Part shown: positions 20,596 through 30,059 of the stretch, piece by piece
Layout of the letters: every line of letters starts with the position of its first letter
Numbering within the stretch: position 1 is the stretch's first letter
Virus record (IMG/VR): IMGVR_UViG_3300021438_000030
Coordinates: 1-40,013 of that record
DNA: 40,013 nt
Reading direction: 5' to 3' (one strand)
Source of the DNA: a virus
The notes under the pieces: generated by a model
The model's input: only the letters and a program-made list of their open reading frames with translations
What the model was told of the DNA's origin: nothing
The model's database searches: none
Program-made: the position numbers and the translations under genes

Positions 20596-20877
20596 TCAAT
20601 ACTTGCCTTCTGCAAACACATTCACAAACACAGTTCCATCTTCCAAGGCTTCAAGCTCGTGCCATTCATTTGCCACAAGGTTTACTGGTTTAGTGTCTTT
20701 GGTCATTGTGAGGGACTTGCCTTCTTTGGTGACTAAAACTGAACCGGCATGAACCATTGTTAAATGGGAATAAGCGTGTTGATGACGAGGCAACCCTTCA
20801 CCTTTGTTTGGATGAAAAACATATAAAGACGCACCGTCATAAGTGACGGTGTGCTTCGCCTCTACGCGAATCGTCAT
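20596..20877 (-). CDS. small cupin-fold protein
   Basis: A 93-residue single-domain cupin. Motif 1 is visible as LPRHQHAYSHLTMVHAGSVL (two His of the metal site) and motif 2 as NEWHELEALEDGTVFVNVF. Small cupins near tail fibre genes are common in environmental phages, where they may be structural or sugar-related; an enzymatic role is not shown. It overlaps the upstream gene by ATGA. Confidence 0.7.
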   Translation of the reverse strand: MTIRVEAKHTVTYDGASLYVFHPNKGEGLPRHQHAYSHLTMVHAGSVLVTKEGKSLTMTKDTKPVNLVANEWHELEALEDGTVFVNVFAEGKY

Positions 20878-21197
20878 AAGGTTTGAGCACCTTGAACAAT
20901 CGGTTGATTTTCAGCGGCTTCTTGATATGTGTTAATAGGTTCAACATAGGCGGCAACAGCGCCCCATTGACCTGCTACGCACTCATCAAAAATTTGTTTC
21001 GAATAAGGCATAAAGTCGTTTGGGTCTGCGCAGAAAGGTGTCCATTCTTCAAAGCCAACGTGTTTAAAGTTGACTTCACACGCAATCACAGTGTTCGCCG
21101 CATTTGCCCATACTGGGTTCCGCACTGCAACGTAAAAATCAGGCGCAAAAGACTGAACAGCATTGAGCAATTCTTCTTTGTTGAAAGGTGTTTCCAT
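20874..21197 (-). CDS. hypothetical protein in the fibre region
   Basis: A 107-residue protein with FYVAVRNPVWANAANTVIAC in the centre. No motif is recognised. Position between a fibre-like gene and the cupin suggests a fibre accessory or assembly protein. Start at ATG 21197 after AAGGAAAAAC. Confidence 0.4.
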   Translation of the reverse strand: METPFNKEELLNAVQSFAPDFYVAVRNPVWANAANTVIACEVNFKHVGFEEWTPFCADPNDFMPYSKQIFDECVAGQWGAVAAYVEPINTYQEAAENQPIVQGAQTL

Positions 21198-21215
21198 GTT
21201 TTTCCTTAAATTTAA

Positions 21216-21788
21216 TTACGCGTATCGTTGCCAATAAACAATATTCCAAACCCCATTTGGTGAAGAACCACAAATAGATGGGAACATCGTGACGTTAAAC
21301 GGAGAAAGTGATTGCCATGAACCACTTAAAGTGGAATAAGAGATTGATCCGTTAGAACCAGTGTACCCTGCGGCATTACCAACGTAAATATACATTGCCG
21401 AGCTAGTCCCTACAGCGGAGCCGCTTCCGGGGAAGGCAAAAGATGTTTCACTACCATTAATGTGTGATCGCCCAATATATCCTGACGTAGTGCCTCGAAG
21501 CGTTCCTGAGGAAAATGAACCGCCAAAAGAACTGGTGCATGAAATCGAAAAGTTGTAACCGATGCTACTACCTGCGATAGTTGTTCCTTGTGCGTAACTA
21601 TTAATACCGTTTTGCCCGCTTGCAGTTGGTGTGTTAACAAGGTAAATACCCGCAACGATTGAACCCAAGTTACCAAGAGTTGTTGGATTAACTGCTCCTG
21701 TTTGCCCGATGAAAGACGTTACGGGTTGAGTTGAAAGTGTGGTTGCATCACTAAATGTGATACCTGTTCCATTAAGACTTGAAGCCAT
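21216..21788 (-). CDS. tail fibre or tip-associated receptor-binding protein
   Basis: A 190-residue Ser/Thr/Gly-rich, beta-type protein starting MASSLNGTGITFSDATTLST. The Gly/Ser-rich sequence with few charges and the aromatic C-terminus (NGVWNIVYWQRYA) are typical of phage fibre tips. It follows the short fibre gene and precedes the cupin gene. The exact role is inferred. Confidence 0.55.
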   Translation of the reverse strand: MASSLNGTGITFSDATTLSTQPVTSFIGQTGAVNPTTLGNLGSIVAGIYLVNTPTASGQNGINSYAQGTTIAGSSIGYNFSISCTSSFGGSFSSGTLRGTTSGYIGRSHINGSETSFAFPGSGSAVGTSSAMYIYVGNAAGYTGSNGSISYSTLSGSWQSLSPFNVTMFPSICGSSPNGVWNIVYWQRYA

Positions 21789-21798
21789 TTATTTCTCC

Positions 21799-22149
21799 TT
21801 ACGGCATTGAGGTGATAACACCAGTGGATGTGATTTGTGCAACAACTGCGCCATTGTATTTAATGACAAGATTTGAGCCAGATTGTTCGATTGAAAAATT
21901 GGTTGTTGTGAATGAGGTGGCAGCAGAGGCGGTTGCGGCATTGCCTGATATGTTGATAGGCCAAGTTCCAGTTGCGCCAGTTCCATCATCAGCAGGAACA
22001 CCAAGGTTTCCACGGGCCGCAGAAGCAGTGCTTGCTCCTGTACCGCCATTGGCAACTGGAACAGCGTTTACTAATCCATCGGTCGCATCAAGTTGACCAG
22101 ACGAATTAAGGTTGTTGGCTAGTTGTGAAAGGTTAAAAGCCTGAGTCAT
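21799..22149 (-). CDS. short tail fibre protein
   Basis: A 116-residue protein carrying VPVANGGTGASTASAARGNL (residues 30-49), the common phage-fibre motif, followed by a beta-rich tail. It lies next to the J-like tip gene and probably forms or extends a side fibre. Confidence 0.7.
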   Translation of the reverse strand: MTQAFNLSQLANNLNSSGQLDATDGLVNAVPVANGGTGASTASAARGNLGVPADDGTGATGTWPINISGNAATASAATSFTTTNFSIEQSGSNLVIKYNGAVVAQITSTGVITSMP

Positions 22150-22158
22150 AGTTTTCCT

Positions 22159-25100
22159 TTAGGCAGCGCCTATTCTCGCAAAAGTTTGCTGATTGAGCAA
22201 GGTGATATTGTTGCTGAAAGGCGTAGTCAGCACCCAACTTGCAGCATAGGCGTTGTAATCATACGTCTTAGTCAACAAACAACCATTGGCATATACCTCC
22301 ATCGACAGCGGGTTGCTGTTGAATGGATAAGTTGATTGACCAGAAACAGAATATGCAGGGTTGTTTGCAATGTTACTGGCTGGAACGGCAAGGTTGTTTG
22401 GAGTGAACTGAATGATTGTCAAACGACCAGTCAAAGGCGCTGGAAATCCATCAATTGCATTTGTTGTCGGATTGACGTTGTAATCAATCTCACTGATTTG
22501 CACACCGTTTACAAAGATGAATTCAAATCCATTTCTTACTTGATAAGTGGTCGGCAAGAAACTGGTGATTGCAGTCACATCTTGATCGTATCGAGTAAAC
22601 GGAGCGTAGTCGGAGCCAGCGGCGCGATAACGATACAAAGTCAATCCAGCAGTTGCGCCAGAGATTGACGTTGTGAACGTAATGACTTTTGTTGTCTGGT
22701 TGACAGAGGCAACTGTGTATTGCGTTGGAGAACCTGTGTTTGCAAACGTGATCTTGTCGCCAGCCGCAATTTGGTTCCAAGGCAATCCAGCATACGTCAC
22801 GGTGTTTGAGCCGTTTGAGGCAATCGTGATATTTAATGGCTCATAGTATTCGCTGGTGCTGTTGCCGCGCATATAAATGATGACGATTTTCTCGTTCACC
22901 ACACAGGCAATGTTCATCACAACAGTAGAACTTGTTTCCGTGTACTCAGATGGGTCAAGCAACTCGCCATTACGGAATACTAAAACCCAACCGACAGTGT
23001 GTGTGATGCTGAAACTGGTTTGACCAGCCGTGGCATTGAACACATCTTCTGTGTAATAGAAGTTGTCAGCCTCAGAGAATCCAACCACACGGCCGTAAAC
23101 GTCAACAGTCAAAGTTGCAGCATTGAAAGACTTGGTATAGACGCCAGCACCAAAGTTCAAGAAGTCATGCAAGTTGACCTTCATTGAACCGTCAGTATTG
23201 TTGGTAACAGCCAAGAATCCATCGTTCACGTTGTTGCCAGTTGCGCCAGCAATTGTGAGTTGACCAGTACGAACGTCCAAGTCAATGAAACTTTGATTTG
23301 TTCCAATTGGGTCTAGCAATGCAGACCATTGAGTTGAGTCATACACCGAAGTGTCACTTGGCACGAATGCGCCGCCCAAATTCAGGTAGCCAGCATTGCC
23401 TACGTTAAAGCTGAACTTTCGGTTCTGTCGGTTCGTGTAGAGCAAATAATTTGCAGAGCCAAACGATGTTGTTGCTTGATACCAAGTGTATAAAGCAGGA
23501 TTCGTTCCGCCGTTTGCGGTTGTGTTGTTAAACAGTCCGTAGTAGGCTTTTCCGCGAGGACTGTAGCTGAATCCGCTTGTTCCATCTGCGTTGTCTGCAT
23601 AAGCAATTGCCAGATAACGATTCGTGTATTGGAATGTTGTTGGCTTCCAATTGAACGAAGATGACGCTGGAGAATAAATGCTTGATGCAAGGTTGTTGAC
23701 CATGCGAACAAAAAAGTACCAAGTTCCGTTTGGAATGTTGTAAAGATTCACAACGCCCATCACCGCGCCGGGCGTATATGGGTTTCCAGCGGGGTTCACG
23801 TCCGTTGTGCCAGCAAAGAACAACTGAGAGCTTGTTGGGTTTGAGTATGCGCTATACCAAACTTCCGCATACTGCGTAATGCCGTTTGAGCTGCAAGTTA
23901 CCTGAACACCGAAGTAAGGTACGTTTGCAAAAGGCGCTGTAGCAGTAACAGATGGAGCATAGACAACACCAAAGAATGTTGGGTCGCCAATGCCTGTATT
24001 GTCAGCAGGAACAAACTGAGTCACATCGGCATCGCTGTAAACGGTTGCGTTGTATTCAGTCAGGTTCAACTGAGCCGTGATGTTGCCATCGCCGCCGTAA
24101 ATTTCTGTGACTTTAATCACACGGAATGGCTTTGCTGTCCAACCATAGTTGGCATTGGTCACGGTAACAACGTCACCAGCCTCAAGCTGAATGCCGGAAT
24201 AATTTGTCTGACACTGAATCTGCAAATCTTCTCGCGCAGCTTTCAGAAATCGGTTTGCCAAGAGTTGAACGCGAACATCATTGTTTACCAAGTTCAAATT
24301 GATGGACTGTTTGTTGACAGGCTCATTGTTGAACAGCAATGAAGGGTCAATCTGAGCCAAGTCGTATGTGACTGAGTTGAATGAATCCTTGACTGTTCCA
24401 TCTGGATATTTACATTCAACAATGTTGTAGCTGTTGCTGACATCCATCGGGGTGACGCTAATGCTAGACACCATGTTGGAATCATTGATGTCCATTACAA
24501 CGTCTGTCGAATTCTTCTGAATGACAACGCCCCATTCGCTCTTGATTTCGTTGTACTTCAACAGACAGTCGCAGCAAGCAGACATGATCTGCAAGTTCTG
24601 CATGATGGTCTGGGTTGTGTCAACCGTACCGTCAAATTTGAATCGAGATTGAGTTGCGGTTGAGCCGTTGTACTCATGGAAAGTGACGACCTCATTGCCA
24701 TAGGCATTTAACGCAGTCAGGCTTGCTGTATTGATTTGAGCCAATGGAATCGCAGCGCCATAGCGAGTCGATGTCATGTAGTCAAGGAAACAATCGCCAA
24801 TGTCTGTGCGAGAATTTGTCAATTGGAATCGAGTCTGAGAAAGTCCTGTCAGACTTGCAGTCTGGCTGTAAACCAACTTGACAATTGCAAAAGCGCAATT
24901 GCTCATCAGCTTGTCGCCATCCCATTGGTATGTCAGACCCGAAGACTGCATCACCTGAATGGCACTTAAAGATGTGTTTGTGCCGCTGTTTGAGCCATTG
25001 TTGTATGTGTAGAAAAACAGCTTTCCATCAACCGATGTATCAATAACTCCTGTTGATTCATCGAGCAAAGAAACAACGCGAGTGTGATCTGTGCCATCAA

Positions 25101-25479
25101 AGTTACACAGCTTGCCACCCCAATAAATATTTCCGAATGTGATTGTGTCTGGGGTTCCGCCTGATTCGGTGTTAGTCACTTCCGACAAGGCAATGACGTA
25201 ATACAGATTTTGGTTGTCTTCTGTAATGCTCAAGTCAGTAATGATGCCACCAACATAAGCGGAGCCATACACCACAGGAAGTTTGTTGCTTCCAGCAGGA
25301 GGAACTTGGGCGCGAGAGCCGGGGTTTTGCTGACTTGGAAAAGTTCCGCCAAGTGATTGGCTATTTAATTGTTGACTAACAATTGCAGATGCAGTGATTA
25401 CAGTAGCATAAGCAAGAGTTGTTGCAAGCGCACCTTCGCCAACATATTCAGCAAAAAATGGAACTATAGCTTCAGCCAT
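22159..25479 (-). CDS. tail tip / host-specificity protein (lambda J-like)
   Basis: A 1106-residue protein at the J position, after the distal tail genes. The N-terminal part (KLPVVYGSAYVGGIITDLSI, near residue 65) has the pattern of phage tail tip proteins, the middle third includes QIQCQTNYSGIQLEAGDVVT and fibronectin-like domains, and the C-terminal third is beta-rich with DVYGRVVGFSEADN. It forms the central tip that contacts the receptor and guides DNA ejection. It is followed by fibre genes. Confidence 0.85.
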   Translation of the reverse strand: MAEAIVPFFAEYVGEGALATTLAYATVITASAIVSQQLNSQSLGGTFPSQQNPGSRAQVPPAGSNKLPVVYGSAYVGGIITDLSITEDNQNLYYVIALSEVTNTESGGTPDTITFGNIYWGGKLCNFDGTDHTRVVSLLDESTGVIDTSVDGKLFFYTYNNGSNSGTNTSLSAIQVMQSSGLTYQWDGDKLMSNCAFAIVKLVYSQTASLTGLSQTRFQLTNSRTDIGDCFLDYMTSTRYGAAIPLAQINTASLTALNAYGNEVVTFHEYNGSTATQSRFKFDGTVDTTQTIMQNLQIMSACCDCLLKYNEIKSEWGVVIQKNSTDVVMDINDSNMVSSISVTPMDVSNSYNIVECKYPDGTVKDSFNSVTYDLAQIDPSLLFNNEPVNKQSINLNLVNNDVRVQLLANRFLKAAREDLQIQCQTNYSGIQLEAGDVVTVTNANYGWTAKPFRVIKVTEIYGGDGNITAQLNLTEYNATVYSDADVTQFVPADNTGIGDPTFFGVVYAPSVTATAPFANVPYFGVQVTCSSNGITQYAEVWYSAYSNPTSSQLFFAGTTDVNPAGNPYTPGAVMGVVNLYNIPNGTWYFFVRMVNNLASSIYSPASSSFNWKPTTFQYTNRYLAIAYADNADGTSGFSYSPRGKAYYGLFNNTTANGGTNPALYTWYQATTSFGSANYLLYTNRQNRKFSFNVGNAGYLNLGGAFVPSDTSVYDSTQWSALLDPIGTNQSFIDLDVRTGQLTIAGATGNNVNDGFLAVTNNTDGSMKVNLHDFLNFGAGVYTKSFNAATLTVDVYGRVVGFSEADNFYYTEDVFNATAGQTSFSITHTVGWVLVFRNGELLDPSEYTETSSTVVMNIACVVNEKIVIIYMRGNSTSEYYEPLNITIASNGSNTVTYAGLPWNQIAAGDKITFANTGSPTQYTVASVNQTTKVITFTTSISGATAGLTLYRYRAAGSDYAPFTRYDQDVTAITSFLPTTYQVRNGFEFIFVNGVQISEIDYNVNPTTNAIDGFPAPLTGRLTIIQFTPNNLAVPASNIANNPAYSVSGQSTYPFNSNPLSMEVYANGCLLTKTYDYNAYAASWVLTTPFSNNITLLNQQTFARIGAA

Positions 25480-25903
25480 GATTCACGCCCCATGTTGTAT
25501 TGATTCGTTTCATCTGGTGTCTTTCAAAGTCTGCGTTCCCATAAGTGCTGAAATAGAAATCAGACACCTTTTCTTCATCCACCCATTGTCTCGCAATTTT
25601 GAAATACTCACGCAACAATTCGACCTTCACTCTGTCATTCCGGCCATGCCACATGGCTTCTTGAAGGGTAAAAACGTCTGGAATCCATAGGCATGGACAT
25701 TTAACCGCCACAAGCAGCCCCGTCACATCCTCATCCACAAGCACAAAGCCTCTGCCTGCGTAAATCTGAGCCAGAACCTTGTCAATGTGTTCCATTGACC
25801 ATTTACTCATGTCTGAGGATAAAGGGTGCTGGTAGGACTTGTGAAAGTGAACTAGAAGCTCTTTTATCTTGTCGTTGTCGTGTGGGTTGGCTAGTCGAAT
25901 CAT
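25472..25903 (-). CDS. GNAT-like acetyltransferase in the tail module
   Basis: A 143-residue protein starting MIRLANPHDNDKIKELLVHF and containing GFVLVDEDVTGLLVAVKCPC, a probable GNAT fold (N-acyltransferase). It overlaps the tip gene by eight bases and the upstream tail gene by one. Phages quite often carry a GNAT-like gene at this position, but its substrate is unknown. It replaces the NlpC-type peptidase seen there in lambda. Confidence 0.55.
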   Translation of the reverse strand: MIRLANPHDNDKIKELLVHFHKSYQHPLSSDMSKWSMEHIDKVLAQIYAGRGFVLVDEDVTGLLVAVKCPCLWIPDVFTLQEAMWHGRNDRVKVELLREYFKIARQWVDEEKVSDFYFSTYGNADFERHQMKRINTTWGVNHG

Positions 25904-26508
25904 CAGCTATTTGGGCTTGCGCCTTTACCGAATGGATAGTTGATGGATTCTAAATACGGGACGCGAGCCATGCTGGTGTCACCGGGATTAAAGAATTGCC
26001 ATGAATTGTCGTTGGTAAACCGTCCAGCCGTTCTGTTTTGCAGAATGAGCTGAATTGACGAGGCGCTGACCGTAATCACACCAAGGTATGTTTTATGGTC
26101 TTCGTCCCATGTTTCGCTGATCTGGAAACTGGTCACGTTGCCAGTGAAGAATTTATAGAGGCCACCTGTTCCACCAGAGGTAAGTAACTGGTCATCAGTA
26201 TTGAAGAACCCATGCCACATCTCGATCTTGGAACCTTTGATGTTTTGGCCAAGCACCCAACCTAACAGGGCGGTATCAATACCCACCAGAGTCACAGTGG
26301 TTTCGTTGGCTGTACTCTTGATGTCTCGGGTCGCATCTCCAATGGCCACAAGCTGACTCAGGCCACTGAAAGGCTGCGAGTCAACCGCAGATACCGTAAT
26401 AGCATAAGGAGCCGTAGAAAAGCGATATACACCAGATGCCGTTGTCACACGAACAAACTCAGCATGACGGATATTCGTCGTTCCATCAACAGGAGCAATC
26501 ACGTTCAT
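25903..26508 (-). CDS. distal tail / tip-associated protein (minor tail L-like)
   Basis: A 201-residue protein between the Dit-like gene and the GNAT gene. Beta-rich, with the ending YLGVITVSASSIQLILQNRT and FNPGDTSMARVPYLESI, similar in layout to minor tail proteins that bind the tip hub. Start overlaps the upstream gene by ATGA. Probable ring around the tail tip; the exact family is not certain. Confidence 0.55.
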   Translation of the reverse strand: MNVIAPVDGTTNIRHAEFVRVTTASGVYRFSTAPYAITVSAVDSQPFSGLSQLVAIGDATRDIKSTANETTVTLVGIDTALLGWVLGQNIKGSKIEMWHGFFNTDDQLLTSGGTGGLYKFFTGNVTSFQISETWDEDHKTYLGVITVSASSIQLILQNRTAGRFTNDNSWQFFNPGDTSMARVPYLESINYPFGKGASPNS

Positions 26509-27185
26509 AGTACGGACTCCATTGCCTTAAAGATTCCTGACCACTGGATGTATGAATCATTGGTCATGGGAATCAATGTGTATGTAGGGTATTCCCTGAG
26601 AATCACAGGGAAAGTCACGCCAGTGTACGAAGTCCCACCAAGGCTAACCGTATTCCCAAATTCACCAATCACAGCCACCGTAGCCACGGTCACAGGCGCG
26701 AGCAAAGAGCGATGGACTGGAATGTTCACAGTCGTTCCAGAGCCGCGCAAAACGTCAGCCGTGGCAATGTAAGAGTAGCGTCCAACCTGACAGAAATCAC
26801 CAGCCTTGACGATGTATTTTGTCGATGGGATTGAAGGCAAGGAGCCAAGCACCAATGTCTTGTTGGCGCTGGATGTTTGCCATCTGCAAGCCTCGATTTG
26901 AGGCTGAGTCATGTCGCCCTGATATTGGATGTAGTTCACCCAACCAGTCGATGAGAAGTTCAGGAATTGCTCCAGAGCTTTGTCAGGAATACGCAAGCTG
27001 TTCAGCAAAGCCCTGCTCTTGGAATAGAGCAGATAGTTCATTGGACGCATCTCAAAGATGAATGGCACAACAGTCAGCACCTCAGATGTTGTGATCTTCT
27101 GGTTCCGGCTGATTGATTGGCCAATGAATCGTTGGTCATTGATGCCAACTGACTCGCTGTTTTTCAGGATTTCTGTGAGAGCCAT
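26505..27185 (-). CDS. distal tail (Dit-like) protein
   Basis: A 226-residue protein from ATG 27185 (MALTEILKNSESVGINDQRF), two bases after the tape measure stop; the longer frame from 27236 would overlap the tape measure gene. Position directly after the tape measure and a beta-rich sequence (IPVHRSLLAPVTVATVAVIG) agree with the distal tail or minor tail M position. Confidence 0.6.
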   Translation of the reverse strand: MALTEILKNSESVGINDQRFIGQSISRNQKITTSEVLTVVPFIFEMRPMNYLLYSKSRALLNSLRIPDKALEQFLNFSSTGWVNYIQYQGDMTQPQIEACRWQTSSANKTLVLGSLPSIPSTKYIVKAGDFCQVGRYSYIATADVLRGSGTTVNIPVHRSLLAPVTVATVAVIGEFGNTVSLGGTSYTGVTFPVILREYPTYTLIPMTNDSYIQWSGIFKAMESVL

Positions 27186-27187
27186 GA

Positions 27188-29587
27188 TTACCTCGACGAT
27201 GGAACAGAACGGCCTGCGCTCTGGTTGGCTGACCACACAGCCATCTTGTTCTTAGCCAAGAATTGAGTTGCAGACTGTGTGTCAATCGCGCTCATGCTGG
27301 CAATGTATGGGCCATTGTATTGAATGGTTGGGCCTACCTGCTGTTGCATAGAGCCAACTTGACCGTTTGGAATGATCGTTCCAGAGCCTTGAGGAATGAA
27401 TATTTCTGGGCCTTGTTCGCCAACAAGATAAGGAGTGCCGCCAGTGATGGGGCCACCGTTTGCCTTGCCTGCTCCAAAATATTGAGAGACAGTCATGCCA
27501 GACATCTCACCATCAATCGCCACCTGACCGCCAGAGCCAGATGCGGCAGCGGCAAACCCAAACAGATTACCAAGACCTGTCGTCATCTTGACGGCCATTG
27601 CGCGAATCTGAATGTTGATGAGTTCATTGATGATGCCAGTTGCAAAATCTTTAAACGACAACTTTCCTGTCTGAACAAAGTTTTGCAAAGCTGTAGTCAT
27701 GTTTGCATAAACAGCCTGATTTACCTCTTGCAACATCTTTAAAGTTTCAGCCTGCTTAATAAGAGCTTCTTGCTCTTTACCAAGCCATTCAGCACGTTGC
27801 TTGGCTTCATCCTTGTCGGATTGCTTCATGTCTTTTTGCTTGTCGATGTCAGCAAGTTTTTGCTGAACAGCAAGACGATTCAAAGCCAAGTCCAAATCTT
27901 CTTTGGATGTAAAGACGTTGGCTTTATAGATTTCAAGACGCTCGCGTTCTTTGTCAATTGCATCTTGTTCAGCTTTTTGAGAGTCGCGGAATTTATCTCT
28001 TGATGCCTTATAGAGATTTTCCTCGTCCATCAAGCCTTTGGCTTTGATCTGCTTGATCTGCTCTGCAAGTAATCGTTCACGCTCTAATGAATGACTGAAT
28101 TTTTCGTCAGCATTGGCACGAGCTTGTTCCGCTTCTGCTTTAGCAATTTCAAATTCAACGCGCTTTCTGATCTGTGCAGTTTTCTCAAGACCAACGGATT
28201 CGGCTTCATATCTAGCCTCTGCAATCATTGTGGCGCGTTGGGCCGCTAATTGCCTGTCCTTTGAAGCGCCACCAGAGCCTTCATACGCATCAATCTTTGC
28301 CTTCTCTTTGGCGGCTTGAACTGAGGCTGCATCAGCATCGGCAGATTGCTTATTGAGCTTTTCCGCAAGAGCAAGATACTCCTGCATCTTTTGAATTGTG
28401 CGAATGTCACCAGAACCCCAAGCCTTTGTGTAGGCTTCGGCTTCTTTGGCGGCTTGTCGAATCTGGCTCGATAAATCATCTTTGCCAAGTTCTTTCGCAG
28501 TCTGCCAATACTCAGACATCGTATTGGTAACAGACTTCCACATCTTTTCAAGATAGCCAAGGCTTTCAGTCTGCTTGGCCAAGTTTTGAGACATCAAATC
28601 AGCGGTGTACCTTACAGCTTCTTGCTGACGGCCTTGTTGATTCAACTGCTCAATGTACTTGTATTGAGTCAGAGTCAAGAAGTGATATTGGTCATTCAGC
28701 TTTTTGGCAGAAGCGGCGCTTCCATCAAGCGATGGAATCAAATTCTTCGCAACAACATCTGACGATTCGCCCGTCAGTTTGGAGATGCGAGAAACAACTT
28801 CTGCAACGGCAGATAAAGACGTTTGAGTAAATTGTCCGCTTGCAACAAGCTCTTGCAATCCAGCCTTTGCATCACCAAGAGAAGTTCCAAACTTTGAGCT
28901 GATTGATTTTGCTGTCTCATCAAAACGCAACTTTGTCATTGCGGCATAGTTGCCAGTCAATGTCAAAGCATTCTGGAATAGCTTTTGTTCTTCATAGCCT
29001 TTGTAGAAGGCCAATCCAAGACCTCCAACAGCAGCAGCAACGCCAGTAATAGCAACGCCAACCGGCGTAATGGCAGCAGCAAGACCAGCAAACATTGGAC
29101 GAAGACCGCCAAATTGGTCTTTCAACTGACCGCCTTGCTGCATCAAAACCATCAATGGATTCTGCCCACCCATCAAACTTGTCACAGTATCAGTCGTCTG
29201 ATACATGATGGCCTGACGCTGGAAGTTTGTCAGACCCTTGCCGCCATTCATCATCTCAGCTTCGGAGGCGGCTTTGGCTGCTTGTGCAACTTTGTCATAG
29301 GCTGCGGCTTTGGCTTTCAGCGCGTTGACGATTACATCAGGTTGGTTTTTGTACTTGCCAAGTTCGATCTGTTGGTTGATTTTCTCAACCTCAGTCAGAG
29401 TCTTACCGTAGTTCTTTGTGGCGTACTCAAGACGCACAATTTCTTTGGCGGCATCTTCACTATCGCGCTTGATCTGAGCCTTGAATTGACCGAACTTTTG
29501 TTGAGCTTCGGTAATTTTGGTGACGAGTTCAGCAGAGTCCAGTCCTAGAACAATACCAAGTCGAGCGATGTTTTGTGATGCTGCCAT
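27188..29587 (-). CDS. tail tape measure protein
   Basis: A 799-residue lambda-type tape measure. The N-terminal part is a coiled coil. Residues about 125-220 hold YQTTDTVTSLMGGQNPLMVL and a hydrophobic stretch (AAITPVGVAITGVAAAVGGL), the TMP_2 signature. A long Lys/Glu coiled coil follows. The C-terminal NFVQTGKLSFKDFATGIINE matches the lambda H C-terminal domain. At about 0.15 nm per residue it implies a tail near 120 nm. Confidence 0.95.
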   Translation of the reverse strand: MAASQNIARLGIVLGLDSAELVTKITEAQQKFGQFKAQIKRDSEDAAKEIVRLEYATKNYGKTLTEVEKINQQIELGKYKNQPDVIVNALKAKAAAYDKVAQAAKAASEAEMMNGGKGLTNFQRQAIMYQTTDTVTSLMGGQNPLMVLMQQGGQLKDQFGGLRPMFAGLAAAITPVGVAITGVAAAVGGLGLAFYKGYEEQKLFQNALTLTGNYAAMTKLRFDETAKSISSKFGTSLGDAKAGLQELVASGQFTQTSLSAVAEVVSRISKLTGESSDVVAKNLIPSLDGSAASAKKLNDQYHFLTLTQYKYIEQLNQQGRQQEAVRYTADLMSQNLAKQTESLGYLEKMWKSVTNTMSEYWQTAKELGKDDLSSQIRQAAKEAEAYTKAWGSGDIRTIQKMQEYLALAEKLNKQSADADAASVQAAKEKAKIDAYEGSGGASKDRQLAAQRATMIAEARYEAESVGLEKTAQIRKRVEFEIAKAEAEQARANADEKFSHSLERERLLAEQIKQIKAKGLMDEENLYKASRDKFRDSQKAEQDAIDKERERLEIYKANVFTSKEDLDLALNRLAVQQKLADIDKQKDMKQSDKDEAKQRAEWLGKEQEALIKQAETLKMLQEVNQAVYANMTTALQNFVQTGKLSFKDFATGIINELINIQIRAMAVKMTTGLGNLFGFAAAASGSGGQVAIDGEMSGMTVSQYFGAGKANGGPITGGTPYLVGEQGPEIFIPQGSGTIIPNGQVGSMQQQVGPTIQYNGPYIASMSAIDTQSATQFLAKNKMAVWSANQSAGRSVPSSR

Positions 29588-29588
29588 G

Positions 29589-30059
29589 TCAAATCCTTCG
29601 TTTGGCTAACTTTGCGGCGTAATCCGGAATGCTGGTAGCCAGTTCAGATTTTAGTATGTTGATGATATTGTCGCGGTTACTTTCTAGAGAAACTCGCAAG
29701 TAAGGTTGAGGCGATGTTCTGGCGTTGCCAAACTCTTGAGACAATGAAACGGCACTCTTTTTTACAGACACAACGCCAATAACAGCATCGGTCTGAGAAA
29801 CATACTCAGACTTCCTGTCCGCCGCAGTTGGGATGCGAGCATCCAACCTTGCTGTGTCTCTCAAATGGATTGGGCCAGTGTTATTTTCATCGTATGGCGC
29901 TCTAGCTTGAACGCTTGCCAATACAGGCTCCAAGGCTGATTTGACAGCCTTTGTCACCGTATTCCTCATCACCAAGTCGCCACGGAAGCCATTGGCAAGC
30001 TGGATGAGCTGGTCATTTAGCTCCTCAAACCCTTCGGCCTTAAAGATTTCGACGGTCAT
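29589..30059 (-). CDS. HK97 gp10-like tail-completion protein
   Basis: A 156-residue protein. The pattern MTVEIFKAEGFEELNDQLIQ, a central VQARAPYDENNTGPIHLRDT and the C-terminal FGNARTSPQPYLRVSLESNR matches HK97 gp10 family proteins, which act at the head-tail joint. In most phages this gene lies between the head closure and terminator genes. Here it is between the chaperone extension and the tape measure, an unusual place. Confidence 0.75.
   Translation of the reverse strand: MTVEIFKAEGFEELNDQLIQLANGFRGDLVMRNTVTKAVKSALEPVLASVQARAPYDENNTGPIHLRDTARLDARIPTAADRKSEYVSQTDAVIGVVSVKKSAVSLSQEFGNARTSPQPYLRVSLESNRDNIINILKSELATSIPDYAAKLAKRRI

Noticed and set aside
28985-29548. 187-residue frame opposite the tape measure gene
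   Set aside because: Complementary to a strongly supported tape measure; composition reflects the antisense of a coiled coil.
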